Below, piece by piece: positions 48,166 to 60,782 of a stretch of 64,000 bases of DNA. The notes beneath the pieces were generated by a model. The model was not told the DNA's origin, did not search any database, and saw only the letters and a list, made by a program, of their open reading frames with translations. The stretch is from the NCBI RefSeq assembly GCF_022682495.2, contig NC_071387.1, forward strand, positions 200,362,143 to 200,426,142, given 5' to 3'. The number at the start of each line of letters is the position of its first letter. The first letter of the stretch is position 1. A program made the translations under genes and the position numbers. The DNA comes from Desmodus rotundus. Lineage: Eukaryota; Chordata; Mammalia; Chiroptera; Phyllostomidae.

Positions 48166-49674
48166 TAACAACTGTGTATATTACTCTTGCCTAAGAATTT
48201 TCCCCTTAGATCAGCTATAGCATTCCCTTTGTAAAATGACATGCAGTTGTGCAAGTCGTTGAGGGGAATTTTTCTTGGTTATAAGGTAACTTTGCGCAGA
48301 AATACCTGCTAATGAGTCGATGAGCTACATCTCAAAATCTAGGCACTTTAATTAAATGACCAATACTCTGTATATTGTATGAGAATATACAGCAAATTCA
48401 CTTTATCAGCCTCTGTGGCTGGGGGCAGTGGGTGTGCTTTGTTCTGCCAATGCCCAGTTTCCCATATTCTGTTCTCTCTCTGGCTCATTTTATATGTTAA
48501 AGTATTTAGGAGACCACGCTGATCCATGGCTGTCTGAATCCAAACAGTAATGTAGGTTCTGTTGCATAGGATGGGTGGAAGGTGGGTGGAAGGCCCATGG
48601 AAGGTCCAAAGAAGGGAAAACATCAAGACAGCGTGAGACTGCTGAGTGAAGGCGGGCTGAAACTGCCCAGAACCTTTCAACTGAGACAGGCGCCGGCTCC
48701 TGGGAACCGAGGTTTAAGTCTGTAAGATTACAAATGAGCATGCTCTTTGAACCTAAAAGCTAGGCCGCTGCGTTATTTAAAACGGTCATCAGGAGGGGGA
48801 CCGTACCCTGCTGAAATCAATAAGGAGCCTTGGCTGGGAGCAGAATTGTGAGCCAGATGGCTTCTAGGAATGTTCAGAAAGAGCAGTGCCCACAGATCTT
48901 GGCTAGCTGTGGCTTTCCCAAATTTTGCTGCTTTGACTGAACCGACCTGTCACTCAGCTGGCTGGCCCCCTCACAACCGACTTTACGGACTTCCCCAGAG
49001 ACCTACTGGGTTATTTAAATAAAGGGGGTGCTGTTTGTGCATCTCACGACCTCTGGAACTCAACTGGGGTTTAATTTTAGTATATTTTATATCTGATTTA
49101 AAGTCTCAAAAGCATCCAATTTCTAGTATAAATGGGCCCACAAGTAATCATAAACTCACACCCAAGCACTCAGAATGCCTTTGGTTACTATGGGTGTTCA
49201 TGTTCCACTAGGAGTATGCTTACTGTTAATATTGTGAACTACGCATACAAAATGTCTATTTAAATTTAAGGGCTTCCCCCCAACTTAAGAAATTAAATAC
49301 TGCCTGTGACAGTATTTCCAAAAATGACTACAAAAAATTTATGATTCCCCACATACTTCCAGAATTTGCTTGTATCAATGGGATACGGTATCTATAGAAG
49401 ATCAATAAACACAGAAGCATTATCTATAAGATTTGCAGGAAGGTCCACGAGATTTAAGTCCTGTCAGACCTAAGTTTTTTCTAATCACATTTGCCTCAGT
49501 TAGTAGCTTAAGACAAGTTACCTTAAATGAATGTCCACACAATAGAAAGAATCAATGGTGCTTTTAGTTGGGACTCCTATTTAGGCAAGGGAAATCTACC
49601 GCTCAAAAACGTAAACTTCTGATTGTAAGAATTCTACCATCTTCCTTCATTCAGAAAAAAAAAAAATACTTGAG

Positions 49675-49906
49675 GCCTGACTGGAGTGGCTCAGTTGGTT
49701 GAGTGTTGTCTTGCAGAGCAAAAGGTCACCGGTTCGATTCCTGGTCGGGTACATGCCTGGGTTTCGGGTTCAGTCCCAGACAATGCACATACACAAGGCA
49801 ACCAATCAATGTTTCTCTCTCACAGTGATGTTCTTCTCTCTCTCTTCCTCCTGTCCTTCTCCTCTCTCTAAAAATAAATAAGTAAAATATTTAAAAATAA
49901 ATAAAT
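49675..49906 (+). mobile_element. VES SINE, sense, in IL7R intron 1
   Basis: The head 'gcctgactggagtggctcag' is followed by the B-box 'ggttcgattcctggtc', the body 'tacatgcctgggtttcgggt', 'ggcaaccaatcaatgtttct', a CT-rich stretch and an A-rich tail with AATAAATAAAT. Both flanks carry aaaatacttgag (49663-49674 and 49907-49918). The internal promoter boxes are well preserved. Orientation is the same as IL7R. Confidence 0.92.
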
Positions 49907-50486
49907 AAAATACTTGAGAGGGGAAAGATTTGTAATAAAGTCCAAGGCTAGATTAGGTAGCATGTGAATAATGGAGATAAAGTGTCTATTACTTGAAAGG
50001 TACAAGCTAACAGAAGAAATCACCATTTAAATAAAGGAAAGACTGTGGTTAGTGCTTCATTCTGGGTCTCTAAAGCATAAACCAAAAATAGAAATATCTG
50101 GAGGTTATTTCTTAATTGCAATGAATTTATTTATTTATTTATTTTGCTATTAGAAAAATCTGTGCTCATCAGGTTTTGTTTTGGCTTGGGTTTTTTTTTT
50201 TTTTTTTGGAGAGGGGGGGGAGTTGTTTTGCAAACTCTTTCTCATTTCTGCCCTTGGGCTTTTTTTCTTGAAATACACTATAATCACTTCTTCATGCCAG
50301 CCCCAAAGGCTGCCATTTCACTAAAGTAACTGCAGATTTCAAAAGCAGGCACCTTCCCCCCTAAAAGTTCATACTTTAAGTACTAAGTATGTGAGAAATA
50401 AAGTGTCCTTTGTCTCTGAAAAAAAAAAGAAAAAAAAGCACGCACTCTTTTGCCTCGCTAACCGCTGCAGGTCTGTCCCTCCCCAG

Positions 50487-50625
50487 GAGACTTGGAAGAC
50501 GCGGAGCTGGACGACTATTCCTTCTCCTGCTACAGTCAGCTGGAAGTGAATGGATTCCAGCACTTGCTCCACTGTGCTTTCGACGACCGGGACGTCAACA
50601 GCACCGGTCTGGAATTTGAGATATG
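50487..50625 (+). CDS. IL7R: IL7R coding exon 2 (extracellular domain 1)
   Basis: The acceptor is 'ccctccccag' ending at 50486, and the donor is 'atatg|gtgaga'. Two bases complete Gly28, then [20 protein letters not shown] continues the first fibronectin-III-like domain. It holds Cys42 and Cys57, which form a disulphide in the human structure, and ends in the split codon for Cys74. Identity to human is high up to residue 50 and lower after it ([14 protein letters not shown]). Human has N-glycosylation sequons at Asn49 and Asn65. Here Asn65 keeps its sequon (NST), while Asn49 is followed by Gly-Phe, so that sequon is gone. The frame is intact. Confidence 0.96.
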
Positions 50626-53044
50626 GTGAGAAATGGTGGCATGGATGGGGGCTGAGGAACCCTCTGCCTTTCTTCTTGCATGCTGTGCAGCAACGGTGGC
50701 AAAGGGAGGACTGTGGGGGCTAATTATCAAATATTACAACCCAGTGCATGCCAGGAGCTTTGGGGAACTCCTTGTCCTTCACCAGAAAACTCGTGCAAAG
50801 AAATCGTCTTGGGTTCATCTTTCAGGTCTGGGGGCTACAGTCCAATGATGGTATGCATCATAGAGATCCTGCATCCCTCCCGAATTTGTAGCAGAATTTC
50901 AATCCTTGTTTGCCTAAGACGCTCCTTTAAAAAATATCCTAGCCTGAGATGAGACAATCTTGTGTCTTCAAGTTGCATCTGGAGTGGAGTTGCCTCGTTA
51001 ATAATCTCCACACCGGCACTTAGCAGTTTTTTATCCTAGAGCTGGTTACGTAACTTATTTATGCCGGTTCCTTCACCTGTTAAATGAGATATACTGCCTC
51101 ACAGGGAGGCTGTGTGGTCTAAATAACTTACTGCTTTAGTAATTTAGTTAGAAAGCACATCCAGTATGTAATAAGTAGTGGAAAAGAGGCATTAAGTCAA
51201 ACATCTATGAATAGAGACCAAATGTCCACCTTCTTGACACAATTTGACTTTAGATGATACTCCCAATATCAATCTTCCACAAACCCACAAAAATAAACTG
51301 GCTCTTGGTCTCAGGAGGCCTTGGAGAAAAGGCCAAGAAAAAGAGAAAGTCTCTGTTTTGAAAATGCGGGAAAGAGCTCAGATAGCTTTATCTTCTCCCT
51401 CCTCCATGAATCATCTCTCACTGTTGAGAGTTACTACCTCTCATGACTTGAAAAAAATACTCTAACATGAAATTCTGACTTGTGGTCATCTCCAAATTCC
51501 TATCAGGTTACCCTAATTTTAGTTAGTTTCTTAGTAAAGAAAGTGGGTCAAGATCCACCAGTAGTAAAAAAAAAAAAAAACCTTCTTAAATTTCATAGAC
51601 ACTCAGACGTGCCCCAGGATACGTGGCCTAGACGAGCCCTGCATTCCGTGTCTTACACTAATTTTCGGGAGCTTCCTGCACCTCCTCACTCACTACAGTC
51701 ACTGGGTCAGCATGGTCTTGCACTTGAATTCCATAGCGTTTCCTCAATCCACCTTTGTTAGTTCACGTCTACAACACTCTTTCCAGGAATAAAATATGTC
51801 GAGAGAACAGGAACCCACGATATGCAGAATCTATGCTGCAACTAGACTACATGAAAACAGCCATACAACTCATTCTAACTATGCGCTCATTTTTGTGGGC
51901 AAAACCTCCTCCAGCACAGAGGTTTGGCTTTGGGTTCTCCAGCCCACGGTTGGCGGCCTTGGGTGATCACTGTGGTTTCTCTTCAGGAGTCCGAGGCTGA
52001 CCTCTCTGTCCACTTTCACTCACACAGCATCTGCCCACTTCCTTGCCCACTTCCTCCAGCACGTTTCTTCCTATTTCCTGCCATATTTTAATCTATCCAT
52101 AGCTTCCATTCGGGTTTCTCAATTGGATTCAGGTGTTTCCATTGGAAAGGATTTATCTTAAGACATGTTTTCAGGATGGAACAACACGTATGAACTCCTT
52201 AGTAGGTTATGGCGTTATTTTCGTAAAGGTATGTCCGTCTTGAGGAGGGATTAGCGGAACCCTTAGCTTCAGAGGGCAACATATCTCAAATTAAACTCAC
52301 TTAACCAGAGTGCTGGATTTGCTGGTTAGGTTGAGTTTGTATTCCACACTGAAACTTGCTTCGTGGAACTTTGTTTCCCATTAATATAATGGGTAAAGAA
52401 GAAACTGGAAATTGTGCTTTCTGCTGAAGTCATTTCAAAGGTAGGATTGTTGCTGAAACCCGGTGCTGTTTCCCAGAGGCCTCACCTGGGCCGTTTTTCT
52501 GTATGAACTTATCACGTGCCTGATCTGGCCGTCAGTCTCCCAGGTTTAGAAACCTAGTTGTTTAGTGTTCAACGTGCAGGCCCATCTCTCAGAGATGAAT
52601 TGAATTATCCAAATTCACAGAGCTGGATTACCTGCATCCCACCTGACGGCTTCACACAGACAGACACAACTACCGTGGAGACCCAAATATTCATCCTGGA
52701 CTGGGGGTGGGGTTGGGGGGAGGAGGGACCGAGAGGGCCTGGAGGTTCCATATCAGTGCAAGTCCACTCTTACTGAGGGACCTGAAAATATTTCATTTAC
52801 CTGAGTTCACCAGCTGTGAGGCACCTGGAGTGACAACACAGAGGTGCTGGAAACAGGCACCGAGGCTGCGACCAGGTGTGGGGGGGGTGGTGAGGGTTAC
52901 TTCGGCAATCTGATCATAACGCTGTCTTGCATTGGGGTGGAAAGAAGCATTAGTGTCTAACATATGGTCAGTGCCTGTAAATGGTGCTTAATTCTCTCAA
53001 TAGTCAGATTTGCATTAAAAAGTTTACCTTTTCATTAAGATTTT

Positions 53045-53352
53045 ACCCTTTGCGACAGTATGGGTAGACCTGGAGAACAGTATGCTAAGTGAAATAAGCC
53101 AGAGAAATACAAGTACCATATGATCTCACCCGTATGTGGAATCTAATGAACAAACAAGCAAAACAGAGACAGACTCATAGATGGAGAGCAGATGACAGCT
53201 AAGGGGGCAGGGAGGTTAGGGGTGGAGGGACTAAGCAAAAGAGAAAAAGGACTCGGGGACATGGACAACAGCGTGGTGATTGTTGGGGGGAGGAGGTACA
53301 AGGGCACTAATGGTAATGGAAAAAAATAAACTTTCAGAAACAGAAAAAATGT
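53045..53352 (+). mobile_element. 5'-truncated L1, sense
   Basis: It starts in the ORF2 C-terminal region ('gcgacagtatgggtagacct', 'gtgaaataagccagagaaat') and runs through the 3' UTR ('atatgatctcacccgtatgt', 'gggggaggaggtacaagg') to 'aaaaataaactttcag' and an A-rich end. This is the same 3' class as the twin-primed copy at 1508, read in the opposite direction. No clear target-site duplication was found. Confidence 0.75.
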
Positions 53353-56103
53353 GATCAAAAGGTTGTTCAGTAAATATAGAAGCAAACAAAGGAAGTTTGT
53401 CTGTTGATTTTAAGACTAGAGTTATTTGGTTTAGATCTCAAAGTGGTTACATTTTTAGAATCAGTTGCCAGCATTTACATATCTAGATATCTGTTTAAAA
53501 ATCAGATTTCATAATGCTGGGCTCATCCAGCAAAAAATAGGCAAACAGAACTCTGGCTGCTTCCACGGATGGGGACTTAAATGGCAATCCTAAAGCTGGT
53601 CTCACTTTATGTCACCTGCATAGGTAATTGAATTCAGGACCCTGCGTTTCAGGTGTCTGCATAGTTTTTCTAGTCAGCTCTCAGAAGGCGGTCATACTTC
53701 CTTCATTTCCACATTCTTGGGGGCGCCACCATTGCTCCCATGTGCCGCCTATAGGTGACACTTCAAACCTGACGCGTCTCGTTTTCCTCAGTTACCCCAA
53801 TGTCACGGCTGCACCCTGCCCTGTCTCCCTCTCGCTCTGGACTTCGCCAGTGCTATCTGTCCGTCACAGGCTGTTCCTACGGTCCTTCCTTCGGGACACC
53901 ACACAGACTTTCACAGTCGTTCCGTATGTTTGAGGTAGATTCTGTCCTTCAGGGCCAAATAAGGAATAAAAACTACAGCGTATTTTTGCTTTTGTTTTTA
54001 GTACTTCCATGTAAATATCATCGCCACACTAACCTGTACAAGACTGCCGGAAATGTAGGGAGATGCAGGCGGGGCATGATCCCCGCAGTCTCTCCCTATT
54101 TGCAGAACAATGGGCAGAACGATCACACAGATTTAACTACAGCTTTGTATAACTAATAAAGTCTTGGCATAAAAAGCAAAAAAAAAGAACGAGGAGATTT
54201 GTGCTGAGTGGTTTAGGGTTGATGTCCCCAAGGACGGCCCCTCAGGGTCCCATTTGTTAGCCTATATTACCCCTCGTGCACCTTCCCTTAAACACCCTAG
54301 AATGGTTCTATTCAACCCAAGTGCAATGCAGTTCACGAATGTGTGAGCCAGATGTGAAATGTTAAATGTTCTAGTGCCACATTTTATACAGCAAAAAAAT
54401 AGGTGAAATTAATTCTAATACTATATTTTATGTAACCTAATATATTCAATATACTATCAACATGCAATCAACATGAACAACAAATATTAATGAGATACTT
54501 GACACTCTTTCGCATCCTCATCCTCAAACCCTGGTGTGAATTTCACATTAAGAGCACATCTCGCTTTGGACTAGCCGTGTTTCAAGTATTCGAAAAGCAC
54601 GTGGGACAGCAGCTATTGTGTTAGACTGCACAGTCCCGGAACGTCCCTAACCCTAGCAACGCAGGGTTAGCCACCAAGTAAATTGCTCTCATTTAATTAA
54701 GTGGATTGAAACAACTTGGACTGAATTGAGTTGAACTACTCTGGGGGGCATGCTAAGTCTCCTCCAGTGACCTGAAGCCAGGGGCACGAAACAAGGACCC
54801 CTATTCCAGCCGCAGTTTTTTCTGAGTTTCCTGACAAGGCTCCCCCCTCCCCTGTCCTCACCCCATGAAGCAGGTCCTGGAATTCAGAGCCCTTGAAAGG
54901 ATGCCCAGGCCCAGAAGCTAGCGAAATGGTGATCTTTAGTTTTCGTGGCTCGTTAATCTCATTCCCCAAAAAGTAGAAATGAACTGAAATTACCATTTTA
55001 GAGTCTTCCTAAACTTCCGACAGTACCAGGCACTTGTTACACGGTCAGGACCTGTAGCTGGGGGCTCCACACGTTCTTTACCCACCACTGTATTCCACGC
55101 GCAAGAACGGCTTAAAAGCTGTGATTCCTCCACATCACATGAAGTGGGCTTCTGCCTCAATTCACCGCTTCTATCCTTATTCATCGAGTCACGACAGTGT
55201 CGCATCTTCAAAACTTCCCGTGTGGCGTTCCTCCCAAGGAGTATTGCCTGTATCCCTCTGGCTTGTGCTCTGCTCCAAGTGGGAAAACGCGTGTAGCCCG
55301 TAAAACAACACGCCCTCGAGAACCTCCAATAAACACACATGAACATATGTGCACACACACACTGAAAACCAGAACAGCTGCATGCCCCTAAAAGGCAGCA
55401 GTTAACTAAGAAGCTGCATTTGGGGGGAAGATCATTTTAAGGAATGTCCCACAAAGAGTAAATGTATTTAGCCGATTAGAAAAATAAGGAGTTTAACCAG
55501 TCTCTCAAAGCCCACAGCAACCCACAGCTGAGTGACCCTGCACCTAAAGTTGAGGTGCTCTCCGCACATTGTAGCCCCACGCCCACCTCACCTCAGGCCA
55601 CAGAGTCCAGGAGTGATGGAGCGTGGGCTCACTTGAGCACAGGCAGAGAACAGCCACACACATCCAATCCACCAAAGAAAAACAAAGCGCATTCTGGATT
55701 GGAGGTAGTAAAGGACCTGTTCCCTGTGATTAAAAAAAAAAAAAGTATCTAATTAATGAGAAGGGTTCTTTTATGTAAGCAAACTTATACCAGGGTGCTT
55801 TTTTCTGCCACAGTCCCCACTTCCAATTTGGCCCAGCGATGCCTCTTTTCAGGGCTATTTGGCAGAGTTTAAAGTGCATGGAGGAAAAACGAACCGGTAA
55901 CCATGGTTATCACAGGAGAGGGAAATCAAATGGAGGGTCAAGGAAGGGAGAGAAATGAGTAATTTTACTTTATTCTGCGTTGTTGAATTATTTTTACAAT
56001 GAGCACACATACTTTGCATTACTGCTTTGATTTTTATGCGCTTTATTAATTTATTTGGTTTACTTCCTCCTTTGATGATAATTCATTTTGGGAGTAACAT
56101 TTA

Positions 56104-59100
56104 CCTATGGTGAAATGTACGGAACTTAAGTGAATTCTGAGAAACAAATCTGACATACAGTAGCCTTTGCCTCGGTCAAGATACAGAACATTTCTTCCCC
56201 CGTAGAGGGATACCCCAGGTCCCCTCCCAGTCCCTCCTCACCTGCCCCACCCCTCGCGAGAGCAATCATAGTTCTGAATTCTATCACTCTTTGGTTTTGC
56301 CACTTTCTGATAGTTCTTATAAATGGAATAACACACTGTTCACTCTTTTCTGACTCACTGCTTTCCCACACAATGTTTTTGAGATTTATCCATGTCAATG
56401 CATGTCTCATAACTCATCTTTTCAATTGCTGGGTGTTAATTCCACTGTCTGAATGTATCGCAAGTCTTAATCCTTTATCCTCTTGATGGACATTTGAGGT
56501 TTATCAACTTTGAGATGGTTATTTTTAAGCTGTTAGTAACATTTTTGTACAAATCAGTTTGTCCATAAACATCTGTGTTTCTCTGCAGTGAAAACCTCAG
56601 AGTGGAATTGCTGTATGATGGGGGAGGTGTGTGCTTCACTTTATAAGAACCTGCTCATCAGGTTTCCAAAGTGGTTATACCATTCTACCTCCTGCCAACA
56701 CTGTGAGCTACATTCATTTCTAACATTTGGCTTTGAAATACTATCCAGTTATTTTTATTTACATTTCTCAAATAACAAATAATGTTGACCACCTTTTCAT
56801 ATACTTCTTGGCCATTTGTATGTCTTTTGGGGGGCAAATCTCTTGTCTTTTTTATTGAATTATTTGTCCTTTTATTGTCGATGGGTGTAAATTCTTTATA
56901 TGTACTGGGCGCAACTTGTATGTCAATGTAATGATTACATAATTACATATGTATATGTAATTACATATATGTAATGACGTTATTTTCTTTCAGTCTGTAG
57001 CTTGCCTTCCATTTTTGTAATGGTGTATTTTAATAAGCAGGAGGTTTTCATTTTTGATGAAGTCCAATACAATCTCTTTTTTTCTCTCTTATGTTTCTTT
57101 TTGTGTCATTACTATCTTTTTTATTGCCAAAGTTAGGAAGATATTTCCCCCTGTTTTTTTCTAAATATTTTCTAGTTCTAGACTTTATATGTAGTATAAG
57201 ATTAAGACATATTTTCCATATATTCGCTCCGTTGCTCCAGGACAATTTACTGCGAAGGTTTTCTCTTTCCCATTGAGTTGATCGGATACCTGTATTTCAA
57301 ATCAATTAACCTCATATGTGAGAGTCTATTTCCCAACTCTGTACGCTTTCTATTCACCAATTCATCTACCCTCGTGTCAGTGCGAAACTGTCCCGATTAT
57401 CACAGCTTTATTGTATGTTTGAAGTCAGGCACCCTGCGTCATGTCTGTCCTACTTCTTCAGTGTCGTTTAGCTGTTCTTTGAACTTCCACATAAATTTCA
57501 GAATCAGCTCGTCATTTTTTAAAAATTTTACTGAGATTTGGATTAATATGTTATATGCCAGTTGGGGGGATTTTTCTGTCTTTTCATTACTGAATTTGCT
57601 AATTCTCAAACATAGCTCTCCATTTATTTAGATTCTTTTTAACAGCTCTCAGGAATGTTTTGCAATTTCCATTGCAAAAACCTTAAACACCTTTTATTCA
57701 TTTTATTTCTATGCATTTTATGTTTCTATTGCATACACTGAGCTGTTATTTTTTAAGTTATTTTTGTAATTGCTTGATACTAGCCTATAGAAATTTAACT
57801 GACTTCTGTACAATGGCCTTGATGAATTCACTTTATTATTTACTGTAATTGTATTGGAGAATATGGTTTTCAATGTAACCAAACATGATGTTCTTCCTTT
57901 CCAATCCAGGTGCCTTTTATTTGTTTTTATTGCCTAGGGCTGGCTAGAGTGTCCGGCACTCTGTTGAATTTAAATGATGAGGTATTCCTGTCTTGTCCTT
58001 ATCTTAGTGAAAATATTCACAACTTCACCATTAAGTATATTAACTATAGACTTTTTGTAAATTCCCTTTACCAGGTTAAGGAAATGTCCTCCTATTAATT
58101 ATCTGCTAAGAGTTTTTATCATAAATGGGATGTTGAATCTTGTCAAACACTTAATCTGCATCACTTGAGATGACCAGATTGTTTATGTCTTTTATTCTGT
58201 TAATTTGATTATATTGATTGATCTTTGGTTGCTAAACCTATCTTGATGTTCTGGGGTATATCCTACTTATGAATTATGTATTAACACGAATGTGTTAATA
58301 TTTTCCTAAGGAACACTTACATATACATTCTTGAGGGACATTTATCTGTACATTTCTTTTCTGTAATAGTTTTTGCCAGCTTTGGTCCTAGCGTTGAGCT
58401 AACTTCATAAACTAAGTTAAAGAGGGTCCATTTCTTCTCTATTTTCAGGAAACATTTGTGTAGGATTGATACTATTTCTTATATATGTGACAGAATTTAC
58501 AAGTATATAACCATGTGAGGTAGAATTTTCTTTGTAGGAAAGTTTATTAATAATAAATTTAATTTCTTTGACAGAAATGGAGCCATTAAGATAATCAGTT
58601 TCTTCCTCATTTTCACTTTTGGGCAATATCTCTCTTTAGTGATTAAGGATTGCAATATTCAACCTTTTTGTGTCAGAGTTTATTTAGAATTAATGGTGTA
58701 CTATTTCATGTAAAGTATAAGAAATTCTCAACAATATAGTTCCACTTATCATGCCTTATGTTTTGCACTATTATTGCCACATATTTCACTTCTACATACC
58801 TCATAAATGCCAAAATAATGTCATAATATTTGCTTTAATTAGTCAGTTATCTTTAAAGAACTTCAGAGGAAATATATATTGTTTTTTTCAATAGCAAATT
58901 GTGCTATTTCTGGCACCCCTAATTCCTTCCTGTAGATCTGAAATTTCATCTAGTATCATTTCCCTTTGGTCTAAAGAACTTCCTAAAACAAATTACCTCA
59001 ATTTTTACTCATCTGGAACTATCTTTACTTTGCCTTCATTATTGAAGAATATTATGTACATATAAGAAGTTAAGGCACACATCTTAATTTTCCTCTTTCA

Positions 59101-59515
59101 GAGATTTAAAGATATTATTCCACTGTCTTCTGGTTCTCATAGTTTCTGATGGAAAGCTATGTTTTTCCCTGGATGCTTTCAAGATTTTCTATTTGTCTTT
59201 GTTTTTCGGCCATTTGACTATAATGTGCTCAGCTTTAATGCTGTGGGTCTTACTCACATGGATCTTATTCACCCTTTTTAAAAGGATGAAATTCCTTCTA
59301 GTTTCTGCCTGCTTTTTGTTACTCTCCAATGCTTTTATGGAGGATTTTCAAAAATATATTGTCCCAAGTTCATAGTAGTTGTCTATTAGATGAATGTGAT
59401 ATAAGTCACTCTGCCATTACTGGAATCACTTCTGGAACTAACCTTTATACTTTTTTTAATAGGAAGTTTTTGAAAGAGTACAATTTGGAGCTTTTGATGT
59501 TAGTTCCATGGTAGG
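56104..59515 (-). repeat. Ancient L1M, about 3.4 kb, antisense
   Basis: The plus strand shows reverse-order L1 landmarks. Near 56100-56410 lies the 3' UTR ('catgtcaatgcatgtc'); near 56600 'gagtggaattgctgtatga'; then 'ctcctgccaacactgtgag'; then 'tttgaagtcaggcaccctg' near 57418. ORF2 reverse-transcriptase complements follow at 57.9-58.4 kb ('attcctgtcttgtcc', 'gttgaatcttgtcaaac'). From 58.7 to 59.5 kb it resembles upstream L1M sequence ('cactgtcttctggttctcat', 'ttcaagattttctatttgtc'). Decay is heavy, with no long frame. Confidence 0.7.
56940..56975. repeat. AT-rich palindrome pair
   Basis: taattacata and tatgtaatta pair perfectly around tgta (56940-56963). The overlapping attacatatatgtaat (56960-56975) is itself a perfect 16-base palindrome. 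It lies inside the old L1M. Confidence 0.85.
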
Positions 59516-60160
59516 AAATATTCTCTTCCTCTGTTTTCTGGAAGCCTGATCTTCATTGGGAACAGGAAGTTACAGAAGCAACAAAATTCAATCACCAGAG
59601 CATTGCTATTGCATGTTACGTAGGGAGCATGGCGAGAAGTGTTGGCTTTAAAATCTGCTGGTGAGTTAAAAATAGACCACAGCCAAAATTACCTATGAAA
59701 ATCCCTAAATTACCCATTATATATATGGTTTTATGTATATAATCCTTTAGACTATTTCATCATTTCCCTTAAGACTTTTTGGTCTTAAGGATTCTTTAAG
59801 ATCTTCCTTTATAGGCTTTCTTTCTTTCATTTATTCCTGTAGGACATCATAAAATGCAAGTATTTTCTCACCTAAGCAAAGTATTTGTTTTTCAATGATC
59901 AATTATTAAAAATAGGAATTTTCCATTACTTTTATGAACATGCTTTGAATTGCATCTAGTGCCTGAGTAAATCATCACTGGTAGTAATGGCAGCCAAAAG
60001 CTACATTATTTTAATTGTTTCTCTCTCTTTCACCCGCGTCTACCCACTCAGCTACCTATGGACAGAGTTGAAGTCACACAGCTGAAGCGCACCGTGATGC
60101 CGGTGCGCTGTGTGCAGAAACCCCTGCTTTTATTGAGACAGACCCCCTTTTTTCTTTCAG

Positions 60161-60318
60161 TGGGTCCCTTGTGGATGTGAGTTGCCTGAATCTCAATAAA
60201 CTGCAAGAGGTATATTTCATCAAGACAAGTAAATTCTTACTGATTGGATACAGCAAAATATGTGTGAAGCTTAGAGGAAAGATCTTAACCTGCAGGAAAA
60301 TGAAGATAGTCGATATAG
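60161..60318 (+). CDS. IL7R: IL7R coding exon 3 (extracellular domain 1, continued)
   Basis: The acceptor is 'tttttctttcag' ending at 60160, and the donor is 'gatatag|gtaaga'. The first base completes Cys74, then GSLVDVSCLNLNKLQEVYFI continues domain 1, with KFLLIG and later KICVK and LTCRK. Cys82 is seen in SC, Cys108 in KIC, and Cys118 in LTC, so all six domain-1 cysteines of the human receptor are kept (42-57, 74-82, 108-118). The exon ends in phase 1, as needed for the next exon. Exon 4 is not seen in the remaining 3.7 kb and should lie downstream of the window. Confidence 0.96.
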
Positions 60319-60469
60319 GTAAGAAGATTGGGGGGGGGAGGATGGTTGCCGTTTTTCAGATGTCTTAAGATATTGATAGTGTCTGGATTGTCTGTATTTC
60401 AAAAGCGGACAGATTGTGAGAGTCATTCGCAATAAAGGGCATCAAATTCTCTAATACAAATAATTTTTA

Positions 60470-60782
60470 TTTTTTAAATGTATTTTATTTTTCAACCACA
60501 GTTTACATTCAATACCATTCTTCAACAGTTTCAGGTTTACAGAAAAGTAGCCAAGAAACCACACACGCTGCAGAGTGGCCCCCTCGCTGCCCCAAGCACC
60601 CACCTGACCCCATGCCCCCTAATCTTGACATTTTTGACTGTATTCCCCACACTGTGAACCGCATCTCTGTGGCTGTTCTGAAACTCCCAATTTGCACCAT
60701 GTAACCTCTTCACCTTTCTCGCCTGGCACCCCAACCTCCCTCCCCTCTGACAGCTGTCAGTCTGTCCTCTGTACCCACGTGC
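60470..60782 (-). mobile_element. 5'-truncated L1 3' UTR, antisense
   Basis: The plus strand begins with a T-rich run and 'tattttatttttcaaccac', then 'ttacattcaataccattctt', 'gtttcaggtttacagaaaag', and 'gactgtattccccacactgt'. This is an L1 3' UTR in reverse. Flanks contain caaataatttttat near 60457 and caaataacttttta near 60783, a likely imperfect target-site duplication. Ends are approximate. Confidence 0.7.

Larger units (their letters stand above)
46301..50486 (+). other. IL7R: IL7R intron 1
   Basis: This 4.2-kb intron contains one antisense MIR and one sense VES SINE, plus A-rich and T-rich runs just before exon 2. The rest is unclassified. No extra exon was recognised. Confidence 0.8.
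50626..60160 (+). other. IL7R: IL7R intron 2
   Basis: This 9.5-kb intron holds a weak MIR near 51035-51190, one sense L1 3' end, and a 3.4-kb ancient antisense L1M. Stretches 51.2-53.0, 53.4-56.1 and 59.5-60.1 kb show no feature I can name. No cryptic exon was identified. Confidence 0.8.

Noticed and set aside
59767..59790. 9-bp perfect hairpin ccttaagac / gtcttaagg
   Set aside because: Too short to stand out in AT-rich DNA of this length.
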